A DNA stretch of 64,000 bases from Amarolinea aalborgensis (GCF_900491745.1 NZ_UETR01000016.1:1-64000), one strand, 5' to 3'; positions 25,182-38,074 are shown, counted from the stretch's first letter. The notes: generated by a model not told the origin, from the letters alone. Program-made: numbers and translations.

Positions 25182-25234
25182 CATAGGCTGTCCAAGCGGA
25201 ACCAACTCAATTCAGGTTGCACTGCCAGTGGGCT

Positions 25235-25263
25235 TTGGCAAGCCGGTGGATTTCGGCTATAAT
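25235..25263 (+). promoter_or_regulatory. Promoter of toxin-antitoxin module 1, TTGGCA / TATAAT
   Basis: TTGGCA (25235-25240), 17-base spacer, TATAAT (25258-25263). Spacer and flanks are nearly identical to the promoter at 26078-26106, showing that the module was duplicated together with its promoter. Confidence 0.8.
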
Positions 25264-25300
25264 GCAGGCCGGATCGCAGTGTGCTTATGGGGGTGAGATC

Positions 25301-25597
25301 ATGACATTGGACGATATCATGCAAGATATTTATGCTTTGGAAGACGACATGCGCACCTATGAGCGCAAATACGGCGTTTTGTCCGAAACCTTCTATGAAG
25401 CCTACGCCAACGGCGAAGAACCGCCGGATGACTCATGGGTTCGTGATTGGACGGCCTGGGCCAGCGCGTACCGGCTTTGGCTGCGACGACGCGACCAATA
25501 TCAGACAACGCTACATTTCTTTCTGGCCGAGACACGGTCTATCATTGACGTGATTCAGAGAACCGCGCGCCATGAACCCATTCCGGTCCTTGCGTGA
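25301..25597 (+). CDS. TumA-like antitoxin, copy 1
   Basis: The 98-residue acidic protein begins MTLDDIMQDIYALEDD, continues with a helical YERKYGV segment and a conserved GEEPPDDSWVRDW motif. It matches my memory of the small proteins that precede DUF6516/TumE toxins and is the presumed antitoxin. ATG 25301 follows GGGTGAG; an upstream in-frame ATG at 25217 lies before the promoter and is rejected. Its end overlaps the toxin start by 26 bases. It is paralogous to 26142-26444. Confidence 0.72.
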   Translation: MTLDDIMQDIYALEDDMRTYERKYGVLSETFYEAYANGEEPPDDSWVRDWTAWASAYRLWLRRRDQYQTTLHFFLAETRSIIDVIQRTARHEPIPVLA

Positions 25598-26009
25598 TTA
25601 CGAACTCTACATCTATTCGCTGCAGCGAAGCGAATCTCGGATTACTCGCTCGACGTTGGTTGTGGCCCAGCGGGGTCGCCTGTTCGCCGAACTCACCGGC
25701 GATGTCACTCTAATGGGAGGATGCCGCCTCTCCGTCTATGAACGCCTCACCTGGGACGCTGGTGCTGTCACCATCGAGGCCTATAGCTACGAAGTGTGGC
25801 TTGGCGGTGATAAGCTCTACTGGTACGACTCGCAGCCGCATCCCAACGATCCCACCCTGGCCGGCACCCATCCGCACCATAAACACCTGCCGCCGGACAT
25901 CAAGCATCACCGCGTGCCTGCCCCAGGCCTCAACTTCTCGCAACCCAATCTACCCTTTCTGATCGCCGAGATCTTGGCGCTGGCAGCCCGCGACCCGACG
26001 ACGGGTTGA
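25572..26009 (+). CDS. TumE-like toxin (DUF6516 family), copy 1
   Basis: The 145-residue protein has an N-terminal beta-rich half and the family hallmark in its C-terminal half: a Tyr/Trp strand (KLYWYDSQPHPNDP) then THPHHKHLPPDIKHHRVPAP, a histidine cluster suitable for catalysis or RNA contact. DUF6516 proteins are named TumE toxins; the mechanism is not settled to my knowledge. The ATG lies within the antitoxin gene, so translation is coupled. The C-terminal ~55 residues are almost identical to copy 2, while the N-terminal ~85 have diverged. Confidence 0.75.
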   Translation: MNPFRSLRDYELYIYSLQRSESRITRSTLVVAQRGRLFAELTGDVTLMGGCRLSVYERLTWDAGAVTIEAYSYEVWLGGDKLYWYDSQPHPNDPTLAGTHPHHKHLPPDIKHHRVPAPGLNFSQPNLPFLIAEILALAARDPTTG

Positions 26010-26077
26010 ACATCACCGGCGTGACGGCTTGGCCGATGTTGGAATTCGCACCAACTGGAATAGCCTGTCGAAGGGCT

Positions 26078-26106
26078 TTGGCAGGCCGGCGGATTTCGGT
26101 TATAAT
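26078..26106 (+). promoter_or_regulatory. Promoter of toxin-antitoxin module 2, TTGGCA / TATAAT
   Basis: TTGGCA (26078-26083), 17-base spacer ending GGATTTCGGT, TATAAT (26101-26106). It is a close copy of the promoter at 25235-25263 and lies 35 bases before the ATG at 26142. Confidence 0.8.
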
Positions 26107-26141
26107 GCAAGCCTGACAACACTTGCTGAGGGGGTGGGACC

Positions 26142-26444
26142 ATGACATTGGACGATGTTTTGCGTGACATTCATGCCATGCGCGAAGACATTCTGGTTTT
26201 CGAACGCAAATATGGAATTCCCACCGAAATCTTCTACGCGGCCTACCAGGATGGTGAAGAGCCGGCTGATTCGGCCTGGGTTCTGGACTGGAGTCAATGG
26301 GCCGGTTCGTACGAGATATTGCAGGAACGCTTGAGCTGGTATCGCCGCAGCGTCGAACAGCTCTTGCACGAGGCCAAAGTAGCCAGCCTGTCACAACTCA
26401 TGGAACGTACCGCTCGTCATGAACCCGTTGCAATCTCTGCCTGA
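26142..26444 (+). CDS. TumA-like antitoxin, copy 2
   Basis: The 100-residue protein is paralogous to 25301-25597: same MTLDD start, FERKYGIPTEIFYAAY, GEEPADSAWVLDW and ERTARHEP end. It differs mainly in the middle (~60-85), which could set partner specificity. The ATG follows GAGGGGGTGGG. It overlaps its toxin by 26 bases, exactly as copy 1. Confidence 0.72.
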   Translation: MTLDDVLRDIHAMREDILVFERKYGIPTEIFYAAYQDGEEPADSAWVLDWSQWAGSYEILQERLSWYRRSVEQLLHEAKVASLSQLMERTARHEPVAISA

Positions 26445-26835
26445 GTACGAGATTTTCATTTACACGTTGCCGCAGCACAATCCGGGTATCGCTCGCAGCA
26501 CGCTGGTAGTCGCCCGCCGAGGCGCCACGGCCGCGACGCTCAATGGCGCTATTGAGTGTCACAACGGCCTACGCCTGATTGTGCGTGAAATGTTGTCGTT
26601 TGCTCCCACAGGCCAGATCAAGAGCTATGGCTATGAAGCCTGGCGTGGTCACGAGCTGCTCTACTGGTACGACTCGCAGCCACATCCCAATGACCCCGCA
26701 CTTGCCAGCACCCATCCGCACCACAAACACCTGCCGCCGGACATCAAGCACCACCGTGTGCCTGCCCCAGGCCTCAGCTTCTCGCAACCCAATCTACCCT
26801 TTCTGATCGCCGAGATCCTGGCGCTGACGTCTTAG
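26419..26835 (+). CDS. TumE-like toxin (DUF6516 family), copy 2
   Basis: The 138-residue protein carries the same Tyr/His motif (LLYWYDSQPHPNDP, HPHHKHLPPDIKHH) as copy 1, with a C-terminus identical except for a few positions and a diverged N-terminal half. This pattern of an invariant C-terminus and divergent N-terminus suggests insulation of the two antitoxin interfaces, or gene conversion of the catalytic half. Confidence 0.75.
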   Translation: MNPLQSLPEYEIFIYTLPQHNPGIARSTLVVARRGATAATLNGAIECHNGLRLIVREMLSFAPTGQIKSYGYEAWRGHELLYWYDSQPHPNDPALASTHPHHKHLPPDIKHHRVPAPGLSFSQPNLPFLIAEILALTS

Positions 26836-26931
26836 AAACTTAAGGCCGCTCACTGTCGGCTTGTAGGCTGCCTGCAACCGCCATCGAGAGGAGTTTCCGC
26901 GCTCCAACCGTTGGAAAGATGGCGCGCGAAA

Positions 26932-27008
26932 TCCACGAAGCACGGCGGGGAATGCTTCGTGGACTTCGCGCTTCGCGATCTTCGCGTCACTTCGCGTCTT
27001 CGTGATCC
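26932..27008. repeat. Perfect 11-bp hairpin followed by CTTCGCG tandem repeats
   Basis: TCCACGAAGCA (26932-26942) and TGCTTCGTGGA (26953-26963) pair perfectly, followed by five CTTCGCG-like heptamers to 27008. It sits between the convergent toxin gene and the FN3 gene. No T-run follows, so it is not a typical terminator; it looks like a dispersed intergenic repeat. The rest of the 178-base gap shows nothing. Confidence 0.65.
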
Positions 27009-27013
27009 AAACC

Positions 27014-27850
27014 CTACCGCCGCCGCGCGACATACGGCAGATACACGCCGCCTCCTGCGACGATACTGCGCTCTGCCCCAGTCGCCGTGTTCCCGCTCAA
27101 GTCTGCACTGCGCACACGTAGGTAGTAGGTTGTCCCCGCACGCAGGCCAGTCAGATTGATCTCGTGCTGCCTGTCGAATAGAGGATTCGTCACCGACTGC
27201 GGATAGCTGCCCGATTGCGTTCCGTACAGAACGGTGCTGTTGGCGAACTCGTTGGTCGTCCAGGTGACGCGGATGCTGGCGCCCACGCGCGTCACCACGA
27301 CGTTGCTGATCTGCGGCGGCGCCGTGTCGCCAATGATCTCGCGCGGAAAGACGAGGGTCTCCCGCCGCCCGGCGTTGGCCGACTGCAGGATGATGCGCTC
27401 CGCGACCTGGGCGAAGAGCGCCTGCAGTGAGCCATCGGGCGTGGCCAGGCTGGCGTGGCGCAGGGCGTTGGCCGCCTGCAGCACGATGCGCCGGGACACC
27501 TGGTTGAAACGGGCTTGCAGGTCAGCCGGCAAAACGCCGATAGTTTCATGTCGAGCCGCATTGGCCGCCTGCAGCACGATGCGCCGACTCACCTGCGTGA
27601 ACAACGAGTTCAGTGCTGATGGCAGCGCGCCGATGGCTTCATGCCGCCCCGCATTAGCCGCCTGCAGCACGATGTGCGAACGAACTGTCGAGGCAACCGC
27701 ACCCAGGTTGGGATCGAGGCTGGCGCCGGTTTCACGCACGGCATCGGCATTGTTCACAATGATGCCGCTCTGGCTGCGCACGGGCAAGGCGAGCGGCAAC
27801 ACCAACAAACAGAGCAGGAGCAGGATTATCCGATAACGCGCGTTCATCAT
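27014..27850 (-). CDS. Exported protein with four 31-residue repeats and a fibronectin type III domain
   Basis: The 278-residue protein has a signal peptide (RIILLLLCLLVLPLALP). A repeat containing IVLQAANAxRHE recurs with an exact period of 31 residues, its VLQAANA/ILQSANA core starting at residues 61, 92, 123 and 154. An FN3 domain follows (~180-265: PQISNVVVTRVGASIRVTW, YYLRVRSADLSGN), then a C-terminal GGGVYLPYVARRR sorting-like tail. The repeats look helical and match no family I know. Its ATG overlaps the stop of the upstream gene. Confidence 0.75.
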   Translation of the reverse strand: MMNARYRIILLLLCLLVLPLALPVRSQSGIIVNNADAVRETGASLDPNLGAVASTVRSHIVLQAANAGRHEAIGALPSALNSLFTQVSRRIVLQAANAARHETIGVLPADLQARFNQVSRRIVLQAANALRHASLATPDGSLQALFAQVAERIILQSANAGRRETLVFPREIIGDTAPPQISNVVVTRVGASIRVTWTTNEFANSTVLYGTQSGSYPQSVTNPLFDRQHEINLTGLRAGTTYYLRVRSADLSGNTATGAERSIVAGGGVYLPYVARRR

Positions 27851-28674
27851 GGCACCCGATACACGAGGGCAAGGCCAGCGTAAGCCAAGTAGTTGCTGTC
27901 GTTAGTCACTTCGAATGTATGATACCGATCGGGAAGTAACTGCGACGCCGTCAATGCGCCATCGGCATAGTCATACGTGGTCGCGATTTCCACGCCATCA
28001 AGCTTGAGGTGCGCCGCGTTATACTCTACGCGTCGCAGCGACCAGCTCCTTTCATAATACGCATAGCTTCCGGGCAGATTGACCTGGAATTGACTCCCAT
28101 TGCGATTATCTTCAGCCGCCAGCAAGAGGCGATTGGCATTGGGAAAGCGGAAGTCGTAGTAGGCCGCGCCTGGGTACGAGACGCCCGCGGCATTGGCCGC
28201 GACCGCCAGGACGTTTTCGAGCAAGGTGGGAATCGAGCCGCTGGTATAGGCATTCCAGTCGAAGATCTTGGCGGCCGGGTCGGCCGCCAGGTAGTACGCC
28301 AGGAACCAGCCGCTGCGATGGATGTAGACATGGACATCGAAGCGCTCCGGGTAGTTGGCTGGCGGTACGGCGCCGATGAGATAGTCCGATGTTTCTGCTT
28401 CGATCACGCTATAGATGCCACGCACATCGCTCAGGTTGATGGCATTGCTGGCGTGAAAATACGCAGAAATGCCGGCCTCATCCTGCGGAAAGGCGGTGGG
28501 CGCATCGCCTTCTTCCTGCGCGTTGGCAATGGCGACGAAGGATGGCGCGGCCAGGCGGATGGCGTTGTCGCCGCTTGCCGGTGCAGCCGGACGGCCGCTG
28601 AAACTCAAGGCTGCCAGGGTCAAAATTAGGAGGATGATCCAGCTCAACGGACGACGTAGCAAATGGAAACTCAT
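27847..28674 (-). CDS. Exported protein of unknown function
   Basis: The 275-residue protein has a signal peptide (PLSWIILLILTLAALSFSG), an Ala-rich stretch and a mature part rich in Tyr/Asp (FDVHVYIHRSGWFLAYYL, YAYYERSWSLRRVEYNAAHL). The second half is probably a beta-sandwich. I recognise no family. ATG 28674 follows AAGGGG at 7 bases; an in-frame start at 28734 would add a non-hydrophobic leader. The downstream FN3 gene overlaps it (ATGA), so the two exported proteins are probably made in fixed ratio and may interact. Confidence 0.68.
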   Translation of the reverse strand: MSFHLLRRPLSWIILLILTLAALSFSGRPAAPASGDNAIRLAAPSFVAIANAQEEGDAPTAFPQDEAGISAYFHASNAINLSDVRGIYSVIEAETSDYLIGAVPPANYPERFDVHVYIHRSGWFLAYYLAADPAAKIFDWNAYTSGSIPTLLENVLAVAANAAGVSYPGAAYYDFRFPNANRLLLAAEDNRNGSQFQVNLPGSYAYYERSWSLRRVEYNAAHLKLDGVEIATTYDYADGALTASQLLPDRYHTFEVTNDSNYLAYAGLALVYRVP

Positions 28675-28735
28675 GTAATTGCCCCTTCTAGGTTCGGAAT
28701 GGACTGCCGCGTTGCTCGTCCAACGCTCATTCAAT

Positions 28736-29329
28736 TCACTCGCACAGATCGAGCACCTTCTCCATCATCGGCCCCAGGTTTTGGAGCAGGCTGAATGGAT
28801 CGGCTCCGCCTGAGCCACCCGGCGTCTGCGCCAATTCCTGCTGCAACCTGACCTGGATGCGCTGTAACCGCTCCGCGCGTTCGCTGGCATAGATATCCAC
28901 ATACCAGTTGCCGTCCTGGCTGCGGCGTACGTCGTGTTGGTCGCAAAAGTTCAGCTCCAGGGCGACGATGGGGTAACGCACCTTTCCGCTGGCCTGCACC
29001 AGGGCGTAATCGTCTCGGCTGCTGACCAGGTCTACTTTCAGATCTTTCACGGTGAAACCTGTCAGCTTGGACGGCTCAAGCCTGACAGGCCCGATTAAGA
29101 ACGAGAAGGCATCCAGCAGCCCCAGCGGATAGCCGCCCCGCTGGCGATTTTCGGGCAGGATAGCGTCCATGTACGCGTCACGATCGTTTTTTGATAGGGC
29201 GTCGTACATGCGGCGTACAACGTCTTGCGCCGGATGAGTTCTGGCGCTGGCGCACGCGCTCAGGATGACCGCAAGGCATACAAACGCAGCCCCACCGCTA
29301 ATCCTGGCAATCCAACCTCTCTTCATCAT
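28736..29329 (-). CDS. Lipoprotein with NTF2/DUF4878-like domain
   Basis: The 197-residue protein has a lipobox (AVILSACAS; Cys at about 26). The body starts with AQDVVRRMYDALSKNDRDAYMDAI, the helical opening typical of NTF2-like lipoproteins, and includes KDLKVDLVSSRDDYALVQASG. It has no catalytic residues I can point to. It ends 62 bases before the next exported gene on the same strand and probably belongs to the same operon. Confidence 0.75.
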   Translation of the reverse strand: MMKRGWIARISGGAAFVCLAVILSACASARTHPAQDVVRRMYDALSKNDRDAYMDAILPENRQRGGYPLGLLDAFSFLIGPVRLEPSKLTGFTVKDLKVDLVSSRDDYALVQASGKVRYPIVALELNFCDQHDVRRSQDGNWYVDIYASERAERLQRIQVRLQQELAQTPGGSGGADPFSLLQNLGPMMEKVLDLCE

Positions 29330-29381
29330 CGCTCACCTCCCATCGCTAAGCATGGAAGCCATCGTGGCTCATGGCCGGTTG

Positions 29382-29819
29382 TCAGGCGTTGGACGCCTGG
29401 CTTTCGCGGGCGCCTGCTGGCGTTTGCACAAGCGCAGCCACGATGATCGCGATGCCAAAGACGATTGTGAGCCAGGCGCCAATCGAAAAGGCTTGCCATG
29501 CCAACTGCAGCGCGACCTTCATCGCTTCGATGCCTCCGTCGAGACCGACCCTCACAAGGGCATAGAGTATGGCGCCGAGCGGAATAATGCCAGCCACGGC
29601 GCCTACGGCGCGATTGTCGACTTCAATGAAGCTGAGCACTATCGTAATCCCAGCCACGATGGGAATGATCCAGGCATAGTTGCCGTACGAATCGAGCTGA
29701 CCGAGGTTGTACCCAGATATGCCGACGCCAAAAATTCGGATCCAGGGCAGGAAAAAGGCTGCAACCAAGCCGACGGCGCACACGACAACGGGCGTGGATG
29801 AATGTACGTTCAGGTTCAC
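29382..29819 (-). CDS. Small integral membrane protein, unknown function
   Basis: The 145-residue protein has four predicted membrane helices (VVVCAVGLVAAFFLPW, IIPIVAGITIVLSF, AVGAVAGIIPLGAILYAL, TIVFGIAIIVAALV). GTG 29819 follows AGGAGGG at 5 bases and is preferred to an upstream in-frame ATG at 29915 that lacks a binding site and adds a polar leader. No family is recognised. It is first in the block of four minus-strand exported or membrane genes. Confidence 0.65.
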   Translation of the reverse strand: MNLNVHSSTPVVVCAVGLVAAFFLPWIRIFGVGISGYNLGQLDSYGNYAWIIPIVAGITIVLSFIEVDNRAVGAVAGIIPLGAILYALVRVGLDGGIEAMKVALQLAWQAFSIGAWLTIVFGIAIIVAALVQTPAGARESQASNA

Positions 29820-29971
29820 GATGCCCTCCTGTGGTCTTTTCTCAGCAAACCGACTTGACGTATTGAGGCGAAACGGATAAACTGAGTCTACGCCATCCTT
29901 CACAGCGTAACACATCCAACACTCGGAATGTCGGAAATTTTTCCTGGGAATTTCGCCCGACAGGAGATCCC

Positions 29972-32900
29972 ATGCCTGCTGACTGGAAACGCTTCGGTAA
30001 CCTGCTGACCAACCTTCTGTGGCAAATCAAAGACGCGGGCGGTCCTGCGATCGAGGACCTGCAAGAGATCATCGGCCAGACCCTCGGCAAACGCGGCGGC
30101 GCTTCCATCGCCAAATGGCGCCAGGGCCAGCCCGTCGCGCGTCAGCAGGATGTCGAAGGCCTGGTGCAGGCATTGGCCGATCTGGCCCAGGACGCTGGCC
30201 TGGCACGGGAATCGTTGCGGCCTGACTTACGCACGCTGCTGACTCTGGCCGACCATTCACATCCTGACCTCGTGCTGCCTGCGCTCGCTCAGCCGGCGCC
30301 GGCGCAGCAGCCGCCTCGTTCGGCCAAGCCCGCCGGCCGCACCGATTGGGGCCGCTCATCGGATGTGGCCCGGTTCGTGGGGCGTGAGTTAGAACTGGTG
30401 CAGTTGCGTCGCATCCTGCAAACCGACCGCAGCCGCCTATGCGGCGTCTTCGGCCTGGGCGGCGTCGGCAAGACCTTCTTGACCAAAAAGGCGACGTTGG
30501 GTGTGGCGCCGCTGTTCGACGCCACGCAATGGGTGCTCTTGCAAGACGGCCCCCCTTTGGATGAAGTGCTCACCAAGTGCATCCATTTCCTTTCGGACTA
30601 TCGCGATACCGACCTGCCAGCAACCACGGCCGGCCGTATTGACCGGCTGCTGACCTATTTCCGCCAGCAGCGCTGCCTGCTCATCTTCGATAAACTCGAA
30701 GCTGTCATGCGCCCGGGCAAACCGGCCGGTTACTTCCGCGACGTCTATGCCGCCTATGGGGATCTGGTTCAGGCCGTGGCCGAAACCGAGCATCAGAGTT
30801 GTCTGATCGTGGTCAGTCGCGAAAAGCTGCGGGACATGGCGCGTTGGGAAAGTCCATCGGCGCGTGTTGAGTCTCTGTCGCTGAAAGGGATCAGCGTCGC
30901 TGATGCCCAGGACATTCTGAAAGGCTCGCAGCTCATCGGCAGCGACGCCGACTGGGAAGCCCTCGTCAGGCACTATGCCGGCAATCCCTTAATGCTGCAA
31001 TTAACGGCCGCGCCAATCCGTGACCTCTACGCGGGTCGGTTGGGCCATTTTCTGACCGGGGATCGCTTCGCCTTCGAGGACGTCAATGACCTCCTTGACC
31101 AACACGTCGTTCGCCTATCGGCCAGCGAGCAGGATGTCATACACTGGCTGGCGCTCGAGCGCACGGCGCTGTCCCTGGACTACCTGGCAGATCATCTTCT
31201 GCCCCATCAACCCATCAACGATGTCTGGACGACCCTTAGTTCCTTACTGCGCCGCCACCTGGTGGAAAAGGACGCCGCTGGCTTTTTTCTGCAGGATATC
31301 GTACTGGAATATGTCACCGACCGCCTGGTACGGACCCTGGGTGATGAGATTGTGAAGGGTCAGGTTGACTATTTTCGGCGCCTTCCCTTGCTCAACCCTA
31401 CGGCCAGGGAGTACAAACGCCTCGGCCAGGAACGCTTCATGGCTGCTCCCTTAGCCGACCGCCTGCGCCACGCATGGCCGCAACGGGGCATGGCGCAGCG
31501 CCTGGTTGACCTCGTAACGATGGAGCGCGGCACAGGACTGCCTGGCTACACGGCTGGCAACAGCCTCAATCTCCTCCGACACATCGGGGATGATCTCACC
31601 GGCGCCGATTTTTCCCAAGTGAGTATCTGGCGCCTTCCTGCAGGGCGTGGATCTGCACGAGGTCAACCTGGCGGGCGCAGACCTGCGCGAGACCGTGTTT
31701 ACGGAGGCCTTTTCCAGCGTGGCTGCTCTCGGGCTCAGTCCAGACGGCGCGTTGTTGGCGGCTGGCGCGGACAGCGGTGACATCTACCTTTGGCGCTGCC
31801 GGGACTTCAAGCGTCTGTTAACCCTCAAAGGTCATAATGATTGGGTACGTTCGGTGACTTTCAGCCCCGACGGCGGGCTGCTTGCCAGCGCCAGCAGCGA
31901 CAAAACGATTCGTCTGTGGGATGTTCGCACGGGCGATTGCGTGCGTAGCCTGGTCGGGCATGAGAACCGTGTGCGTTCGGTCGCCTTCAGTCCCGACGGA
32001 AGCCTGCTCGTAAGCGCCAGCAGCGATGAGACGGCACGCGTGTGGCGCGTCGCGGATGGCCAACTCTTGCGCACCCTGGTCGGACACGAAGATGTGGTCT
32101 ATTCCGCTCGCTTCAGTGCACGCGGTCTCTGGCTCGCGAGCTGTAGTTACGACAAGACGATCAGACTGTGGGATGTGGCGACCGGCGCGTGTTTGCGTAC
32201 CCTGACGGGGCATGATGGCTGCGTCTTGCCGCTGGCCTTTCATCCCACCAACGAACACCTCCTGGCCAGCGGCAGCGATGACAAAACAGTGCGGCTGTGG
32301 GATGTGCGCGATGGCGCCTGCCTGCATATCTTCGCTGACCACGACGCTGAGGTGCGCAGTGTGGCCTTTAGCCCGGACGGCGCCTGGCTCGCCAGCGGCA
32401 GTTACGACCGCCGCGTGCGCATCTGGCGCATAGACAACTATGCACCGTACCGTCTCTTCGAGGGTCACCACGATGTGATTGAGGGATTGGCCTTTGCTCC
32501 CGACGCGCCCCTGCTCTACGTGGGCAGCCAGGACCAGTCTGTCCACGTGTGGGACATACGTGGCCCGCAGCGCGTACAGATCCTGCAAGGGCGCAGCGAT
32601 CGCACTTGGACCGTGACCTGGCACCCTCAGCGCCCGCGGCTGGCGACTGCAGGCAGTGATGGGCACATTCGCATCTGGGATCTCGATCAGAGCCGATGTC
32701 TGCATGATCTGACTGGCCACACCGGCTGGGTGCAGATGATTGCCTTCAGCCCCGATGGCAGCCAACTGGCCAGTGTGGGGAACGACAAGACCGTCCGCGT
32801 GTGGGATACGCAGGATGGCCGGCAGCTGCTGTCCCATCGCCAGCATACGCAGCAGGTGGCAAGTGTCGTTTGGACACACGATGGACGCTTGATTGCCAGC

Positions 32901-33566
32901 GGCGGCGAAGATAGCAATATCTGTTTGTGGGATTTGCACACCGGCCGGTTGGCATCGCTGCCGCAACACACCAACTCCGTGCGCGGACTGGCCTTTTCTG
33001 GTGATGATCGCTGGCTCGCCAGCAGTGATGACGATGGCGTGATTCGTCTATGGGATCTGGCGACGCAACTGGTCGCGCGCACCTGGCAAGTAGGCGTGGC
33101 TGTTTGGGCGCTGGCCTTCGATTCTCGTGACGGTCACCTGGCAAGCGGCAGCCACGACGGCATCGTGCGACTGTGGGATATCGAAACTGGAGCCTGCATC
33201 CGGACCTGGGATGCACACAGTGATCTGATTGTGGCCCTGGCCTTTCATCCACACGTCAGGCTGCTCGCCAGCGCCAGCTATGACGAAACGGCGCGTCTGT
33301 GGGATGCCGACAGCGGCGCCCTGGTGCGCACGCTGCAGGGTGAGACCCGCGTCCCAGCCATTGCCTTCAGCCCCGATGGGCGCCGGCTGGCCGGGGGCAG
33401 TCACACAGAGACGGTGCGCATCTGGGATATCGAGACCGGTCAAGTCGTGCAGGAGATCCACAGTCCGCGGCCCTACGATGGTCTGAACATCACGGGCGTG
33501 ACGGGCCTGACCGATGCGGAAATCCGCATGCTCAAACAACTCGGCGCAGTAGAATTCGCTGCGTGA
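29972..33566 (+). CDS. STAND NTPase with NB-ARC and 14 WD40 repeats, interrupted by a frameshift
   Basis: The ATG at 29972 follows CAGGAGATCCC. The first frame encodes an N-terminal helical region (~1-110), an NB-ARC domain with Walker A GLGGVGKTF (~160-168) and LLIFDKLEAV at Walker B, and helical repeats, ending coherently at FSQVSIW (31630). The homologous continuation (AFLQGVDLHEVNLAGAD) is in the next frame from 31632 and runs to 33566 through 14 WD40 repeats, two seven-bladed propellers, and the tail GLTDAEIRMLKQLGAVE. A net +1 shift at 31631 (one extra base or two missing) splits an otherwise intact ~1197-residue gene. STAND proteins oligomerise after ligand binding to trigger an effector; the ligand here is unknown. 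Confidence 0.8.
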
Positions 33567-33578
33567 TCGCCTACTGCC

Positions 33579-33934
33579 CTACTCCCCCTCCTCCTCAAAC
33601 TCCTCTGGCAGCTTCAGCGCTTCCAGCCGCTGCTGCAGGTCACTCAGCAGCGCGAGGACCTGGGACGCGTTCCAGGCATGACCCTGCGCATCGCTCCACC
33701 CCTCGCGCCCCGGATTCTTGGCGACAAACGCCTGCGTGCGTGTTTGCCAGGCGCCGATCGTCTGCACGAGGTCGCCCGGCTCGGCCAGGATGCGCGTCAG
33801 CAGCCGTTGTTCGGCCTCCCAGGCTGTATGCAATTTGTTCTGCAAGCCGCTGGCCCCGCCGCCCTTGAGCACCGCGGCCGCGCTGGTCAGGCTTTGCAGC
33901 GTCTTGAGCCGGGTTTCCAAGAATTCACGATCTG

Positions 33935-33938
<4 letters not shown>
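33579..33938 (-). CDS. Small protein of unknown function coupled to mfd
   Basis: The 119-residue charged protein begins MTDREFLETRLKTLQSL, is mostly helical, and ends in the acidic tail EEFEEEGE. ATG 33938 follows GGGAGGGG and overlaps the mfd stop as ATGA, so it is translated with mfd. An upstream in-frame start at 34085 would lie inside mfd and is rejected. It lacks recognisable motifs. Confidence 0.7.
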
Positions 33939-37483
<3,545 letters not shown>

Positions 37484-37498
37484 GCGCGTTTCTCCCTT

Positions 37499-38074
37499 TC
37501 AGGCTGAGTTGAACCGGTTCATGGCGGCGGCGATGCCCTCGCGCAGCCAAATCTCGACGCCATCGGCCGCGCGGGGGCGACAAAAGGCCATTTCAATTTC
37601 CTGATCGGCGCTGAAATCTTGCAGCACGTAAGCGGCCGGATCCATGCGGCCAGGAGGGCGGTCAATGCCAATGCGTAGACGGGCAAAACCTTGCGTGCCC
37701 AGGTTGTCAATCAGCGATTTCATGCCGTTGTGACCGCCGGCGCCGCCATCGGGTCGGAAGCGCAAACGACCGAGGGGTAGATCAAGCTCATCGTAGAGCA
37801 CCAGAACCTGGGGGATGGGAATTTTGTAGAAACGCGCCAACGGCGCCACGGCCTGACCAACCAGGTTCATGAAGGTCTGTGGCTTGGCCAGCAGAATTCG
37901 CTTTTCGGCAATCGTACCCATTGCCACGGCCGCGCGAAACTCGGCGCGCTGAAATGCCAGGTGATGGCGCTGCGCCAGCAAGTCCACGACCTGGAAACCG
38001 ACGTTGTGACGATTGCGAGCAAAGCGTGGACCCGGATTGCCCAGGCCCACGATCAGGAAGAGGTCTTCGTTCAT
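37499..38074 (-). CDS. pth: Peptidyl-tRNA hydrolase
   Basis: The 191-residue protein recycles peptidyl-tRNA. It has IVGLGNPGPRF, the catalytic His23 in RNRHNVGF, FMNLVGQAV, and LVLYDELDLPLGRLRFR with the catalytic Asp, followed by GGAGGHNGMKSL. The pth-mfd order is common in bacteria. Start 38074 matches the usual family N-terminus. Confidence 0.96.
   Translation of the reverse strand: MNEDLFLIVGLGNPGPRFARNRHNVGFQVVDLLAQRHHLAFQRAEFRAAVAMGTIAEKRILLAKPQTFMNLVGQAVAPLARFYKIPIPQVLVLYDELDLPLGRLRFRPDGGAGGHNGMKSLIDNLGTQGFARLRIGIDRPPGRMDPAAYVLQDFSADQEIEMAFCRPRAADGVEIWLREGIAAAMNRFNSA

Noticed and set aside
26794..27033. 79-residue minus-strand ORF
   Set aside because: It is the translation of the CTTCGCG repeat region, overlapping the ends of two real genes.
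31625..31640. Programmed +1 frameshift in the STAND gene
   Set aside because: No slippery sequence, internal Shine-Dalgarno or rare codon is apparent; a lesion or assembly error is more likely, so it is reported only as an open question.
31818..32969. 383-residue minus-strand ORF
   Set aside because: It is antisense to the WD40 repeats; its apparent internal repeats only mirror those of the real gene.
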